64,000 bases of DNA from Niallia sp. NCCP-28 (GTDB lineage Bacteria; Bacillota; Bacilli; Bacillales; Cytobacillaceae): the NCBI RefSeq assembly GCF_023168165.1, contig NZ_BQYJ01000006.1, forward strand, positions 124,001-188,000, given 5' to 3'. A program made the position numbers and the translations under genes. Below are positions 48,512-58,144 of this stretch, in pieces. The notes beneath the pieces are model-generated. The model saw nothing but the letters and a program-made list of their open reading frames with translations. It made no database searches and had not been told where the DNA came from. The first letter of the stretch is position 1. Each line of letters starts with the position of its first letter.

Positions 48512-48874
48512 TTGGCCTATTTAAATTATGTTGTCCTTGCATTATTACTATTTTTCTTAATGAGAAGGTTTTTACCGATAAAGGGAGTTAACACTATTAC
48601 CACTAATGAATTAAAAAAAGAAATAAATAATAAGAACAAACAATTTGTTGATGTTAGAACAAATGGAGAGTTTAAAGGAAACCATATTAAAGGTTTTAAA
48701 AATATACCACTTAATCAACTTGCTCAAGTTGCAGAAAAAGACCTTTCGAAGGAAAAAGAAGTTATCGTAATTTGTCAAAGTGGAGTGAGAAGTCAACGAG
48801 CAAGTAAAGTCTTAAAAAGCTTAGGTTTTAAAAACATCACTAACGTTAAAGGCGGAATGAATGCTTGGTTTTAA
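48512..48874 (+). CDS. Membrane-anchored single-domain rhodanese (120 aa)
   Basis: Starts with TTG 48512 after AAAGGAGGT. An N-terminal helix (LNYVVLALLLFFLMRRF) anchors a rhodanese domain with FVDVRTNGEFKGNHIKG, the catalytic Cys in VICQSGVRSQRA and the closing GGMNAWF. It transfers sulfane sulfur to thiols or sulfite at the membrane. It sits between the DsrE and second rhodanese genes in one operon. Confidence 0.85.
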   Translation: MAYLNYVVLALLLFFLMRRFLPIKGVNTITTNELKKEINNKNKQFVDVRTNGEFKGNHIKGFKNIPLNQLAQVAEKDLSKEKEVIVICQSGVRSQRASKVLKSLGFKNITNVKGGMNAWF

Positions 48875-48898
48875 AATAAATAGAAGGAGAACTAACTA

Positions 48899-49195
48899 AT
48901 GAAACAAATGACCGTAAAAGAAGTAGAGGCTCTAATAAACGAAGGAAAGAAATTAAATATTATTGATGTACGAGAGGTGGATGAAGTTACCACTGGGAAA
49001 ATACCAAGTGCTGTTAATATCCCATTAGGGTTAATTGAGTTTCGCATGCATGAATTAGATAAGACTATTGAATATATCATGGTATGCCGTTCTGGTGCAA
49101 GAAGTGGTCGTGCCACACAATTCCTTGAGGATTATGGATTTAATGCCATTAATATGACTGGTGGAATGCTTGCTTGGGAAGGAAAAGTAGAATAA
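48899..49195 (+). CDS. Single-domain rhodanese (98 aa)
   Basis: A soluble rhodanese, about 98 residues: IIDVREVDEVTTGKIPSAVN, catalytic Cys in MVCRSGARSGRATQFL and closing GGMLAWEG. It starts at ATG 48899 after GAAGGAGA. It is the second of four rhodanese domains within 2.5 kb of the CstR regulon (four including the fusions), showing heavy investment in sulfane-sulfur transfer. Confidence 0.88.
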   Translation: MKQMTVKEVEALINEGKKLNIIDVREVDEVTTGKIPSAVNIPLGLIEFRMHELDKTIEYIMVCRSGARSGRATQFLEDYGFNAINMTGGMLAWEGKVE

Positions 49196-49213
49196 ATTTT
49201 TTTGAGGTATAAA

Positions 49214-49229
49214 ATACCCTTGTGGGTAT
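49214..49229 (+). promoter_or_regulatory. CstR operator 4
   Basis: ATACCCTTGTGGGTAT, a perfect-armed dyad (ATACCC/GGGTAT) 19 bp before the TusA-rhodanese gene. Confidence 0.75.
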
Positions 49230-49248
49230 AAATGTGGAGGATGAAAAA

Positions 49249-49824
49249 ATGGAGAATATAAAAGCTAATACAATTCTAGATGCTAAAGGTTTAGCATGTC
49301 CGATGCCAATTGTTAAAACAAAAAAAGAAATGAAAAACTTAGATGCAGGGCAAGTATTGGAAGTTCAAACGACGGATAAAGGCTCTAAAGCAGACATAAA
49401 AGCTTGGGCTGAAAGCACTGGACAACAATATCTAGGAACAATAGAAGAAGGGGAAGTGCTGAAGCATTATTTGCGTAAATCTTCTAATGAAGAATCGAAT
49501 GAAAAAAAACACCCAAATATTATTAGCAATGAAGAACTAGAAAAGAAAATAGATGTGGATAAGAACATTGTAGTTATTGATGTTAGAGAAAATGCAGAAT
49601 TTGCTTTTAACCATATTCCTAACGCTATCTCTATTCCATTGGGAGAATTGGAAAACAAAATGAATGTTTTAAACAAAAATGCTGAAATTTATATAGTATG
49701 TCGAACAGGAAATCGTAGCGATCTTGCTGCACAAAAGTTAACTGAAAATGGATTTAATAATGTAATTAATGTTGAACAAGGTATGAGTCAATGGAGTGGG
49801 AAAACAATTAGTATAAATGATTAA
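49249..49824 (+). CDS. TusA-rhodanese fusion protein (191 aa)
   Basis: Two sulfur-handling domains in one chain: an N-terminal TusA (LDAKGLACPMPIVKTKKEM, carrier Cys about residue 16) and a C-terminal rhodanese (VVIDVRENAEFAFNHIPNA, Cys in IVCRTGNRSDLAAQ), joined by a Lys/Asn-rich linker. Fusing carrier and transferase would allow direct sulfur relay; this resembles CstA-type proteins of the S. aureus cst operon. ATG 49249 follows GGAGGA; operator 4 sits just upstream, so it can be transcribed independently. Confidence 0.88.
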   Translation: MENIKANTILDAKGLACPMPIVKTKKEMKNLDAGQVLEVQTTDKGSKADIKAWAESTGQQYLGTIEEGEVLKHYLRKSSNEESNEKKHPNIISNEELEKKIDVDKNIVVIDVRENAEFAFNHIPNAISIPLGELENKMNVLNKNAEIYIVCRTGNRSDLAAQKLTENGFNNVINVEQGMSQWSGKTISIND

Positions 49825-49842
49825 AAAATGGGGGAATTAACG

Positions 49843-50236
49843 ATGAACAAAAAAGTAGCAATTATTGCAAGTAATGGTGGATTATTTGATGCTTATAAGG
49901 TTTTTAACATTGCAACTGCAGCTGCTGCAACGGATCAAGAAGTCTGTTTTCTTTACTTTTTGAAGGGTTGAATTGATTCATAAGGAAGCATATAAGCAAT
50001 TAATCATGCCTGAAGGTAAGGAGCTAGTTTGCAGAAGGATTTATTAAAGCAAATGTTCCTCCCATTCCAGAATTAGTGGCTATGGCAAAAGAAATGGGAG
50101 TTAAATTTATAGGTTGTCAAATGACAATGGATGTTATGGATTGGTAAAAGAAAATTTTGTCGATGGAATCGAAGTAGGCGGAGCAGTAACATTTTTGGAA
50201 TTTGCAAAGGATGCAGATGTAACTTTAACTTTTTAA
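49843..50236 (+). pseudogene. DsrE-family protein, frameshifted
   Basis: Starts KVAIIASNGGLFDAYKVFNIATAAAATDQEVCFLYF, then a stop and frame changes. It resumes as GFIKANVPPIPELVAMAKEM and GVKFIGCQMTMDVMDW with the sulfur-carrier Cys, and ends DGIEVGGAVTFLEFAKDADVTLTF. At least two frameshifts or small deletions are needed. It is a second DsrE paralogue that has decayed within an otherwise intact persulfide operon. Confidence 0.85.
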
Positions 50237-50262
50237 TATAAAATATTTTTTTAAATGAAATA

Positions 50263-50278
50263 ATACCACAGGGGGTAT
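50263..50278 (+). promoter_or_regulatory. CstR operator 5, overlapping a ribosome-binding site
   Basis: ATACCACAGGGGGTAT, 4 bp before the dioxygenase start. Its AGGGGG is also the only Shine-Dalgarno-like sequence for that gene. Confidence 0.7.
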
Positions 50279-50282
50279 AAAG

Positions 50283-51410
50283 GTGACTGTTAATGTAATG
50301 ACTTCAAAAGATGTAACGAAAAAAGTTATGAATAAAGAAGAGTTGTTTATTCTTGATGTTCGAAATGAGAGTGATTTTAACGATTGGAAGATTGAAGGAG
50401 AAAACTTTGGATATTTAAATATTCCTTATTTTGAATTACTTGATGGCGTGGATGAAATTATAGGTGAAATCTCCACTAATAAAGAAGTACTAGTGGTTTG
50501 TGCAAAGGAAGGATCATCGGTAATGGTAGCAGAAATGCTTTCTGATGTTGGATTAAATGTTTTCTATTTAAAGGGTGGAATGAAGGCATGGAGTGAGCAT
50601 TTAAAACCAGTTAAGATTGGTGACTTGAATGATGGTGGTGAAATTTATCAATTTGTTCGAGTAGGTAAAGGATGTCTATCCTACATGGTGTTATCAGAAG
50701 GAGAAGCAGTAGTAATCGATTCAACGCGTATGACAGATATCTATCTTGATTTTGCAGTAAGTAAGGGAGTAAAAATTAGACACGTATTTGATACGCACCT
50801 TCATGCAGACCATATTTCCGGAGGACGTACAATTGCTGAGAAAACTGGTGCTGTCTATTGGTTACCACCTAAGGATGCCACGGAAGTGACTTTTTCTTAC
50901 CAGCCATTAGAAGATGGAAATGATGTAACAATTGGTAATGCAACCATTCATATTGCAGCATTGTATTCACCTGGACATACGATTGGATCAACTTCATTTA
51001 TTGTGGATGATAAATACTTGCTTTCAGGTGATATTTTGTTCATTGATTCTATCGGAAGGCCTGATCTATCAGGTATGGCAGAAGACTGGGTCAGTGATTT
51101 AAGAGAGACATTATATAAACGCTACAAAGAATTGTCAGATGAACTAATTGTTCTACCAGCACACTTTATGATTATAGACGAGTTGAATGAGGATGGTAGC
51201 GTAGCGGAAAAACTTGGGAAATTGTTTACAAAAAACCATGGACTCAATATCGATAATGAAAACGAGTTTAGAAAATTAGTAACTGAAAACTTGCCGCCAC
51301 AGCCAAATGCATATCAAGAAATTCGTGAGACAAATATGGGGAAAATAAACCCGGAAATAGATAAACAACGTGAGATGGAAATTGGACCTAATCGTTGTGC
51401 GGTTCGTTAA
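50283..51410 (+). CDS. Rhodanese-persulfide dioxygenase fusion (CstB-like)
   Basis: A 375-residue two-domain enzyme. Residues 1-105 are a rhodanese ([15 protein letters not shown], Cys in [17 protein letters not shown], closing GGMKAWSE). Residues 115-375 are a metallo-beta-lactamase-fold persulfide dioxygenase with the iron ligands in [30 protein letters not shown] and LPAHFMI. It oxidises low-molecular-weight persulfides to sulfite, which the neighbouring TauE protein could export. Domain order is rhodanese first, opposite to S. aureus CstB, where the rhodanese is C-terminal. Confidence 0.88.
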   Translation: MTVNVMTSKDVTKKVMNKEELFILDVRNESDFNDWKIEGENFGYLNIPYFELLDGVDEIIGEISTNKEVLVVCAKEGSSVMVAEMLSDVGLNVFYLKGGMKAWSEHLKPVKIGDLNDGGEIYQFVRVGKGCLSYMVLSEGEAVVIDSTRMTDIYLDFAVSKGVKIRHVFDTHLHADHISGGRTIAEKTGAVYWLPPKDATEVTFSYQPLEDGNDVTIGNATIHIAALYSPGHTIGSTSFIVDDKYLLSGDILFIDSIGRPDLSGMAEDWVSDLRETLYKRYKELSDELIVLPAHFMIIDELNEDGSVAEKLGKLFTKNHGLNIDNENEFRKLVTENLPPQPNAYQEIRETNMGKINPEIDKQREMEIGPNRCAVR

Positions 51411-51433
51411 TTATTAACTAGGAGGAATAACAA

Positions 51434-51661
51434 ATGAATTCAAATAAAGTATTAGATGCTAAAGGTTTAGCTTGTCCAATGCCGATTGTAAAGACAAAAA
51501 AAGCAATGGGAGATATTGAAACAGGTGAAGTTTTAGAAGTCCATACAACAGATAAAGGAGCGCTAAACGATTTAACAGCTTGGGCTAAATCAGGAGGACA
51601 TGAATTAATAAAACATGAAGACGAAAATGGAGTATTAAAATTCTGGATTAAAAAAGGTTGA
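51434..51661 (+). CDS. TusA-family sulfur carrier (75 aa)
   Basis: A complete TusA-like protein with LDAKGLACPMPIVKTKKAM (carrier Cys about residue 13), VLEVHTTDKGALNDLTAW and a C-terminal FWIKKG. It accepts persulfide sulfur from rhodanese or DsrE partners. It starts at ATG after TAGGAGGAA, directly behind the dioxygenase gene. It is the intact twin of the nonsense-interrupted copy at 47708. Confidence 0.88.
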   Translation: MNSNKVLDAKGLACPMPIVKTKKAMGDIETGEVLEVHTTDKGALNDLTAWAKSGGHELIKHEDENGVLKFWIKKG

Positions 51662-51711
51662 AAATAAAGGGGACCAAATAAGGTTCCCTTTTTTTAAAGA
51701 GGTGTAACAAC

Positions 51712-52488
51712 ATGGATATTACTATTATAGCTACAATTTTTGTTATTGGATTTGTTGGTTCTTTTATTTCTGGGATGTTAGGAATTGGTGGTGCTATCAT
51801 CAACTATCCCATCTTGCTATATATACCAGTAATGTTAGGCGTAGGACATTTTACAGCACATGAAGTTTCAGGGATTACTGCCATTCAAGTGTTTTTTGCA
51901 ACACTCGGAGGTGTTTTAGCCTATCGTAAGGATGGATTTCTAAATAAAACGTTAATCATTTACATGGGAGTAAGCATATTAACTGGAAGCTTTATTGGGG
52001 GACTCAGTTCTACTCATATGCCGGAGAATGGAATAAATATTGTTTATGGAATCTTAGCTCTTATTGCCGTTATTATGATGTTTCTTCCTAAAAGAGGTGT
52101 TGAGGATATTCATTTTGATCAAATAAGGTTTAACAAATGGCTTGCATCCTTGTTTGCGTTCATAGTCGGTATTGGTGCAGGGATTGTAGGTGCAGGTGGA
52201 GCATTCCTTATAGTTCCGATTATGCTTGTAGTCCTAAAAATACCAACAAGAATGACGATTGCATCCTCCTTAGCCATTACATTGATTTCATCTATTGGGG
52301 CTGTTTCAGGTAAAATCGCAACAGGAAATATACCAATACTACCTGCGATTATTATGGTTGTGGCTAGCTTAATTGCTTCGCCAATAGGTGCCAACTTGGG
52401 TAAAAAAATGAACACAAAAGTGTTACAAGGGACAATGGGTCTATTAATTTTAGCTACAGCAGTGAAGACTTGGTTATCTATCTTATAA
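51712..52488 (+). CDS. TauE/SafE-family sulfite exporter
   Basis: A 258-residue membrane protein with about eight helices in two inverted halves. Each half begins with a glycine-rich loop ([16 protein letters not shown] and [18 protein letters not shown]), the TauE/SafE signature. Members export sulfite or organosulfonates. As the last gene of the CstR regulon, it probably removes sulfite produced by the dioxygenase. A short T-run precedes the AGAGGTG ribosome-binding site. Confidence 0.88.
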   Translation: MDITIIATIFVIGFVGSFISGMLGIGGAIINYPILLYIPVMLGVGHFTAHEVSGITAIQVFFATLGGVLAYRKDGFLNKTLIIYMGVSILTGSFIGGLSSTHMPENGINIVYGILALIAVIMMFLPKRGVEDIHFDQIRFNKWLASLFAFIVGIGAGIVGAGGAFLIVPIMLVVLKIPTRMTIASSLAITLISSIGAVSGKIATGNIPILPAIIMVVASLIASPIGANLGKKMNTKVLQGTMGLLILATAVKTWLSIL

Positions 52489-52790
52489 AAATAATCTTGC
52501 ATAAAATTAATGGATTCCATAAATATGTTTGCTAAGCCCTATGGTTATGGTCATTATATAATTCATTTACATTAATTAATTTTAGGTTGAGTACACGCTT
52601 TTCCTTTTTTCTTATTTTCTTCAAAACCATTAATATTATATAAAAAAGGCATATCTCTTCCAATAAAGATGTGCTAAGATAATCAAATTTATAATGATAC
52701 AAAATAAAATAAAAAATTAGATTGGAACTTTTGGATTTAAATGGTATTATTTGTATATGAATAAGTATTCATATACAAAGGAGTGTTTAT
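52489..52790. other. Intergenic region with palindromic operator at 52752-52777
   Basis: The left 260 bases hold no gene. TGTATATGAATA-AG-TATTCATATACA (52752-52777) is a perfect 12-bp inverted repeat overlapping the ribosome-binding region of the next gene. It resembles CzrA/ArsR-family operators. Confidence 0.7.
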
Positions 52791-53846
52791 ATGTATGACA
52801 CTTTAATAATTGGATCTGGTCAAGCCGGTATATCTATAGGATATTACTTGAAAAAAACAAATCAAAAGTTTCTTATTATAGATAAAGCTTCAGAAATAGG
52901 AGACAGTTGGAAAGAAAGATATGATTCCTTAGTATTATTTACCCCAAGAATGTATAACTCCTTACCTGATATAAAAATGGAGGGAGACCCCCATGGCTTT
53001 CCAAATAAAGATGAAGTAGCAGACTACTTAAGAAATTATGTTGAGGAATACGATATTCCAGTTAGACTTCATACTGAAGTAATAAATGTCATAAAACAAA
53101 ATGAAACTTTTATAGTAAAAACAAAGGATGAAAAATTTGAGACAATAAATCTTGTTATAGCATCTGGTCCCTTTCAGGTACCTAATATTCCATCTTTAGC
53201 AAAACACTTACCATCTAACATCCAACAAATACATTCATCAGAGTATCTAAATCCAAAGCAACTAACCGATGGCAATGTATTGGTTGTAGGTGGTGGCAAT
53301 AGTGGTGCTCAAATAGCAGTTGAACTTTCAGAAGAAAAAGAAACGTATCTATCCTATAGTGGTAAGCTTACTTACCTTCCTTTAGTTCTCAAAAATAAAA
53401 GTATTTTTTGGTGGCTCGATAAATTAGGAGTTTTGAATGCAAGTAATGATTCTAGATTAGGGAAGTTCATTCAAAAAAAAGGTGATCCGATATTTGGGTA
53501 TGACTTAAAACATGCTATTAAGCAAAAAAAAATAATCCCAAAGGGAAGAGTAGTTGATGTAAAGGATGACCATATCATATTTAAAGACTTATCAACTTTA
53601 AAAGTAAACAATATTGTATGGGCTACTGGTTTTAAAAGCTCGTTATCTTGGCTAGGGATAGCTGACCTTTACGATGCTGATGGGAGAATAATACACCATA
53701 GGGGTGTTACAAAAATAAAAGGACTTTTTTTTATAGGTCTACCTTGGCAATACCGACGTGGTTCAGCATTGCTTCAAGGTGTTGGATATGATGCTGAATA
53801 TATAGTAAACCAAATAACTAATTCTAATTCAAAAGCTGCTTTTTAG
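52791..53846 (+). CDS. CzcO-like flavoprotein monooxygenase
   Basis: A 351-residue FAD/NADPH protein: FAD motif IIGSGQAGISIGYYL, WKERYDSLVLFTPRMYNSLPD, NADPH motif VLVVGGGNSGAQIAVEL and VWATGFKSSLSWLG. It matches the CzcO/YrpB-like flavoproteins that travel with heavy-metal resistance genes. The real substrate is unknown. The perfect palindrome before it (52752-52777) indicates control by an ArsR-type metal sensor, possibly the adjacent CadC or an unlinked CzrA. Confidence 0.8.
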   Translation: MYDTLIIGSGQAGISIGYYLKKTNQKFLIIDKASEIGDSWKERYDSLVLFTPRMYNSLPDIKMEGDPHGFPNKDEVADYLRNYVEEYDIPVRLHTEVINVIKQNETFIVKTKDEKFETINLVIASGPFQVPNIPSLAKHLPSNIQQIHSSEYLNPKQLTDGNVLVVGGGNSGAQIAVELSEEKETYLSYSGKLTYLPLVLKNKSIFWWLDKLGVLNASNDSRLGKFIQKKGDPIFGYDLKHAIKQKKIIPKGRVVDVKDDHIIFKDLSTLKVNNIVWATGFKSSLSWLGIADLYDADGRIIHHRGVTKIKGLFFIGLPWQYRRGSALLQGVGYDAEYIVNQITNSNSKAAF

Positions 53847-53869
53847 GTGGCTTTTTATTTTTTCTCTTC

Positions 53870-53935
53870 ATTCAAATAAACACTTGAATATAATGACGGG
53901 GAAAGGGTATACTATATTCAAATATACATTTGAAT
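53870..53935 (+). promoter_or_regulatory. cadC promoter with two CadC-type operators
   Basis: ATTCAAATATACATTTGAAT (53916-53935) is a perfect 8-bp-arm palindrome matching the CadC/SmtB consensus. ATTCAAATAAACACTTGAAT (53870-53889) is an imperfect second copy. -35 TTGAAT (53884-53889) and -10 TATACT (53908-53913, 18-bp spacer) lie between and within them. Confidence 0.85.
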
Positions 53936-53952
53936 GAATATGAGGTGATGTT

Positions 53953-54321
53953 ATGAATAAAAAAGATACTTGTGAAATTTATTGTTACGACGAAGAAAAA
54001 GTCAATCGAATACAAGGAGATTTGAATAAGGTTGATTTCTCTAGTTTATCCCAATTGCTAAAATCCATAGCTGATGAAAATAGAGCAAAGATTACCTATG
54101 CCTTGTGCCAAGACAAAGAATTATGCGTTTGTGATGTGGCAAATATTATTGGTGCAAGCGTTGCTAATGCTTCTCATCATTTAAGAACTCTTCATAAGCA
54201 AGGTATTGTTAACTATAGGAAGGAAGGGAAATTAGCGTTTTACTCCTTAGGTAATGAACATATTCGGCAAATAATGATGATTGCTCTAACTTATAATAAT
54301 GAGGTGAAAGTAAATGTCTGA
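53953..54321 (+). CDS. cadC: CadC repressor (Cd/Pb/Zn sensor)
   Basis: ArsR/SmtB-family repressor of 122 residues. Cys7, Cys11, Cys58 and Cys60 (DTCEIYC and ELCVCDVA) reproduce the metal site of plasmid pI258 CadC exactly. The HTH is [20 protein letters not shown]. Metal binding lifts repression of cadCA through the operators at 53870-53935. Its end overlaps the cadA start by eight bases. Confidence 0.93.
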   Translation: MNKKDTCEIYCYDEEKVNRIQGDLNKVDFSSLSQLLKSIADENRAKITYALCQDKELCVCDVANIIGASVANASHHLRTLHKQGIVNYRKEGKLAFYSLGNEHIRQIMMIALTYNNEVKVNV

Positions 54322-56443
54322 TCAGCAAGGAAAACTATCCGAACAAGAAATGAAAGCATATCGTGTTCAAGGTTTCACTTGTACGAACTGTGCAGCCAAA
54401 TTCGAAGACAATGTTAAAAACCTTCCTGGAGTACAAGATGCAAAAGTGAATTTTGGAGCATCTAAGGTTTATGTTCAAGGAAACACAACAATTGGAGAAT
54501 TAGAAAAAGCCGGAGCTTTTGAGAATCTAAAAATTCGTGATGAAAAAGAACAACAAGTAGAACGAGAACCCTTTTGGAAACAAAAAGAAAACATTAAAGT
54601 ATATATTTCCGCCATATTACTAGTTATAACTTGGTTTATAGGAGAGCAATTTGGAGAAGAACATGTTCTTACGAATATTGGCTATGCAGCATCTATTGTT
54701 ATTGGAGGATATTCTTTATTCTTAAAAGGGCTAAAAAATCTTGTTCGGTTAAATTTTGATATGAATACGCTGATGACCATTGCGATAATAGGTGCTGCTA
54801 TTATTGGTGAATGGGGTGAAGGCGCAACAGTTGTTATTTTATTTGCAATTAGTGAAGCATTAGAGCGCTATTCAATGGATAAAGCACGTCAATCTATTGA
54901 ATCACTAATGGATATCGCTCCAAAAGAAGCGTTAATTCGTCGTGGAAATGAAGAGATGATAATTCATGTAAATGATATACAAGTTGGAGACATCATGATT
55001 GTTAAGCCTGGACAAAAACTAGCGATGGATGGGACAGTTGTCAAAGGAACATCTACACTGAATCAGGCAGCCATTACAGGTGAAAGTGTTCCTGTGACAA
55101 AAACTATTGACGATGAGGTTTTTGCAGGAACATTAAATGAAGAAGGACTACTTGAAGTAAGAGTAACGAAACGAGTAGAAGACACGACATTATCTAAAAT
55201 TATTCACCTTGTTGAAGAAGCACAAGCTGAACGAGCACCTTCTCAAGCGTTTGTTGATAAATTTGCAAAATACTATACACCTGCAATTGTTATTCTGGCA
55301 GTTTTAATAGCAGTAATTCCTCCGTTGTTTGGTGGTGATTGGAGTGAATGGATTTATCAAGGTTTGGCTGTACTAGTTGTCGGTTGTCCTTGTGCATTAG
55401 TTGTTTCTACTCCTGTTTCCATCGTAACTGCTATAGGGAATGCTGCAAAAAATGGCGTTCTAATAAAAGGTGGAATTCATTTAGAAGAAACAGGACACTT
55501 AAAAGCAATTGCATTTGATAAAACAGGAACTTTAACTAAAGGTGTTCCAGCTGTTACGGATGTAGTTACTTTTAACGGAAATAAAGAACAATTATTAAAA
55601 GTTACAGCAGCTATTGAAAAAGGTTCACAGCATCCCCTTGCTTCCGCCATTTTAAGAAAAGCAGAAGAAACAGGATTGAATATAAATGAAGTGATTGTAG
55701 AAGATTTTCAATCCATTACAGGTAAGGGTGTAAAAGCAAGAGTTAGTAATGAAATGTACTATGTTGGAAGCCCTAACCTATTCCAAGAATTACATGGCAA
55801 GATTGAAAGTTCCATTGAAGAACATATTACCCGTATGCAAACTGAGGGTAAAACTGTTATGGTTCTAGGAACAAATCAAGAGATCCTTTCATTAATTGCT
55901 GTAGCTGATGAAATTAGAGAATCTTCCAGAGAAGTAATAGACAAGTTAAACAAATACGGAATTGAAACAGTTATGCTAACTGGTGATAATGAAAGGACTG
56001 CGTTAGCCATTGGAAAACAAGTTGGTGTTTCGGATATTAAAGCTGATTTGCTTCCAGAGGATAAACTAAATTATATTAAAGAACTTCGTGGCAAACATCA
56101 AAGTGTTGCAATGGTTGGAGACGGTGTAAACGATGCGCCAGCACTAGCAGCTTCAACAGTAGGTGTGGCTATGGGAGGTGCTGGAACTGATACAGCACTA
56201 GAAACAGCAGATATTGCTCTAATGTCTGATGATTTAAGTAAATTACCGTATACGATTAAATTAAGCCGCAAAGCTTTAACCATTATCAAGCAAAACATTA
56301 CTTTCTCTTTGGCTATAAAATTATTAGCTTTAGTCTTAGTAATTCCTGGCTGGTTAACATTATGGATAGCCATATTTGCTGATATGGGAGCAACCCTTTT
56401 GGTAACATTAAATAGTTTAAGGTTATTAAAGGTAAAGAATTAA
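54314..56443 (+). CDS. cadA: Cadmium/zinc/lead P1B-type ATPase CadA
   Basis: A 709-residue heavy-metal exporter. It has an N-terminal metal-binding domain with [11 protein letters not shown], the actuator motif AITGESVPV, the ion-selectivity motif [15 protein letters not shown] in helix 6, phosphorylation motif [11 protein letters not shown], the HP pair in [12 protein letters not shown] and the hinge [15 protein letters not shown]. The CPC motif with this set is typical for Cd(II)/Zn(II)/Pb(II). It is translationally coupled to cadC. Length is normal and no defect is seen. Confidence 0.95.
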   Translation: MSDQQGKLSEQEMKAYRVQGFTCTNCAAKFEDNVKNLPGVQDAKVNFGASKVYVQGNTTIGELEKAGAFENLKIRDEKEQQVEREPFWKQKENIKVYISAILLVITWFIGEQFGEEHVLTNIGYAASIVIGGYSLFLKGLKNLVRLNFDMNTLMTIAIIGAAIIGEWGEGATVVILFAISEALERYSMDKARQSIESLMDIAPKEALIRRGNEEMIIHVNDIQVGDIMIVKPGQKLAMDGTVVKGTSTLNQAAITGESVPVTKTIDDEVFAGTLNEEGLLEVRVTKRVEDTTLSKIIHLVEEAQAERAPSQAFVDKFAKYYTPAIVILAVLIAVIPPLFGGDWSEWIYQGLAVLVVGCPCALVVSTPVSIVTAIGNAAKNGVLIKGGIHLEETGHLKAIAFDKTGTLTKGVPAVTDVVTFNGNKEQLLKVTAAIEKGSQHPLASAILRKAEETGLNINEVIVEDFQSITGKGVKARVSNEMYYVGSPNLFQELHGKIESSIEEHITRMQTEGKTVMVLGTNQEILSLIAVADEIRESSREVIDKLNKYGIETVMLTGDNERTALAIGKQVGVSDIKADLLPEDKLNYIKELRGKHQSVAMVGDGVNDAPALAASTVGVAMGGAGTDTALETADIALMSDDLSKLPYTIKLSRKALTIIKQNITFSLAIKLLALVLVIPGWLTLWIAIFADMGATLLVTLNSLRLLKVKN

Positions 56444-56456
56444 TAACTTTATTAGG

Positions 56457-56491
56457 TGGTATTCCTGTTTTTAGCAGGAATGCCTTTTTTT
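56457..56491 (+). terminator. Intrinsic terminator after cadA
   Basis: GGTATTCCTG pairs with CAGGAATGCC (one G-U pair) around TTTTTAG, followed by seven T. Confidence 0.85.
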
Positions 56492-56892
56492 AACAAGGAA
56501 CAAATCAAAAATATAAGCAAGGGTAGATACAGAGAAGCCCTTTATCATCTTCAATAGAATAAAAAACAAATATCCTAGGTCAGTTTTCTAAAAATGATGT
56601 ATATGTTAGAAAACAAAGGAATTTCATAAAATATTTTATGAAGTCCAAACGGGGTTGCATTCCAATAATAAATAATAAAGTACCTAGTGAATAAGTTTGT
56701 GAAAAATAACACTTAAACAATAGGGGGCGTTTGTTCCATAAGAGAACTTCCTAAATGGTATATATTATTTTACATCTTACACTACCTTTTGTTGAGGCTA
56801 CAAGTCAATTAGCTTTATAATTGCGAATTAAAAAAGTTTGTGGAATACTAAAAGAGTTCTACTTAAGGACTGATTTTAGGAGGTACATATTT
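56492..56892. other. Intergenic region with the HU promoter
   Basis: No gene seen. A probable promoter for the HU gene is TTGAGG (56792-56797), 18-bp spacer, TATAAT (56816-56821). The rest (56500-56780) shows no repeat or frame worth naming. Confidence 0.55.
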
Positions 56893-57168
56893 ATGAACAA
56901 AACAGATCTTATTAACGCGGTAGCCGAAAGCTCTGAACTATCGAAAAAAGATTCAATTAGAGTAGTTGACTCCGTAATGGAAACAATCACAACAGCATTG
57001 AAAAATGGTGATAAAGTGGAGATTATTGGATTTGGAGCTTTCTCAGTTAGTGAACGTGCGGCAAGAAAAGGCCGTAATCCTCAAACTGGCGAGGAAATTG
57101 AAATTGCAGCAAGCAAAGTACCTTCATTTAAAGCAGGAAAAAACCTGAAGGATGCTGTGAAAGAATAA
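56893..57168 (+). CDS. hup: HU-type nucleoid protein (91 aa)
   Basis: Non-specific DNA-bending protein of the HU/HBsu family. [20 protein letters not shown], the [24 protein letters not shown] arm and [13 protein letters not shown] are diagnostic. The start is ATG 56893 after GGAGGTACAT; the longer in-frame start at 56821 lies at the promoter -10. An extra HU gene on a plasmid or island is common and helps condense or silence foreign DNA. Confidence 0.92.
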   Translation: MNKTDLINAVAESSELSKKDSIRVVDSVMETITTALKNGDKVEIIGFGAFSVSERAARKGRNPQTGEEIEIAASKVPSFKAGKNLKDAVKE

Positions 57169-57660
57169 GAACTTTAGTATGGTAGGGGATTAATCCTCTA
57201 CCTCTTTTAATATTCCTTCTTATTAATAAAGCTTAGAACTAAAAGATAGGTGATTAAATGAACTGTAAAATATGCAAGTTGCTATTGGTTTGGAAAGATC
57301 CTCAGTCTCTCCAGAGGTTTGTGGTTGGGAAATTAACCTATAGAAGAGAGGATTCTCTTATTCATCAGATAACTTACAAAAGGCAGTAGAGGTTGGCTTC
57401 ACAAATTATCCGATTTTTCCAGATTTAGAAGAGCATTATGAAATCCAAGGTCAACTATTCCCTGGGTTGATGAATCGTTTGCCCAATAAAAACAGGCCCA
57501 ATTATCCTGAAATTCTTAGAAAGTATAATTTGGATATCACTAGTACTGATATGGAGATCCTTGGAGCCACTCGTGGTCGTTTAGGAACAGATTGTTTTGA
57601 ATTTGTACCGACTGGAATAGTGAATAAAGTAATTATGAAAGTGTCTTTTAAATAACAGAT
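57169..57660 (+). pseudogene. Decayed copy of the HipA-like middle domain (57272-57655)
   Basis: From about 57272 the sequence reads LLLVWKDPQSLQRFVVGKL, then after a frameshift SYSSDNLQKAVEVGFTNYP, IFPDLEEHY, QLFPGLMNRLPNKNRPNYPEI and LGATRGRLGTDCFEF. This is clearly a paralogue of residues 290-405 of the kinase-HIRAN protein at 36236, about 75 percent alike. Kinase and HIRAN parts are absent. It shows a second, older or incoming copy of that gene existed here. Bases 57169-57271 are intergenic. Confidence 0.85.
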
Positions 57661-57720
57661 ATCCTCGTTGTTTAAACGCTCACTTATCTTATATATGATA
57701 ACAATAACAAAATTAATGTA

Positions 57721-57864
57721 ATGGAAGAAAAATCAGATAAGAAACAAAATGAAATTGAAGGTATGAAAAATGATACCGCAGTTGGAGCTGGAAGCGCAGC
57801 AGCAATCCTAGGTGGAGGTTACGGTATTATAAGATTAGTAAAACGAAGGAAAAACGGAAAATAG
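57721..57864 (+). CDS. Small membrane-tail protein or surface-protein remnant (47 aa)
   Basis: ATG 57721 opens a frame with a charged N-terminus (EEKSDKKQNEIEGMKND), one Gly/Ala-rich hydrophobic helix (AVGAGSAAAILGGGYGIIRLV) and a KRRKNGK end. The layout is that of a C-terminal wall-anchor region without a visible LPxTG, so it may be the 3' remnant of a surface protein. The frame is open upstream of the ATG for several codons. A terminator follows directly. Confidence 0.4.
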   Translation: MEEKSDKKQNEIEGMKNDTAVGAGSAAAILGGGYGIIRLVKRRKNGK

Positions 57865-57869
57865 AACAG

Positions 57870-57902
57870 CAAAAGCCACTCATTCGATTAGGCTTTTTTA
57901 CT
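57870..57902 (+). terminator. Intrinsic terminator
   Basis: AAAAGCC pairs with GGCTTTT (about 57870-57897), followed by further T. Confidence 0.65.
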
Positions 57903-58144
57903 TCTTTGCATATTGATAATAAAGCTTTAAATGCTTTTCTGGAAGCCATTCTCTCTTTCTTGAGTCAGAGTAGTATTCTAGGAACGCTAATTTCTCCTTC
58001 TCATCAAAGGACTTAGCTTGATTATAATGATCTTCGCAATACCAATGTATTTTTTCAGGATTATCCCACGGCTTAAAAGGAAAACAGTGTACATCAGCCT
58101 GTTATCATACAAGCTAACCCTTTGCATTTATCTTCAAATTTCAT
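57898..58144 (-). pseudogene. Small Cys-containing gene with one frameshift
   Basis: Reverse-strand ATG at 58144 reads MKFEDKCKGLACMITG. After a one-base shift near 58100 it continues ADVHCFPFKPWDNPEKIHWY, then CEDHYNQAKSFDEKEKLAF, YYSDSRKREW and ends YYQYAKK at 57898. The joined frame gives about 82 residues with three spaced Cys and a His (possible metal site). Family not recognised. The length is 247 bases, one more than a multiple of three, in keeping with a single insertion. Confidence 0.6.
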
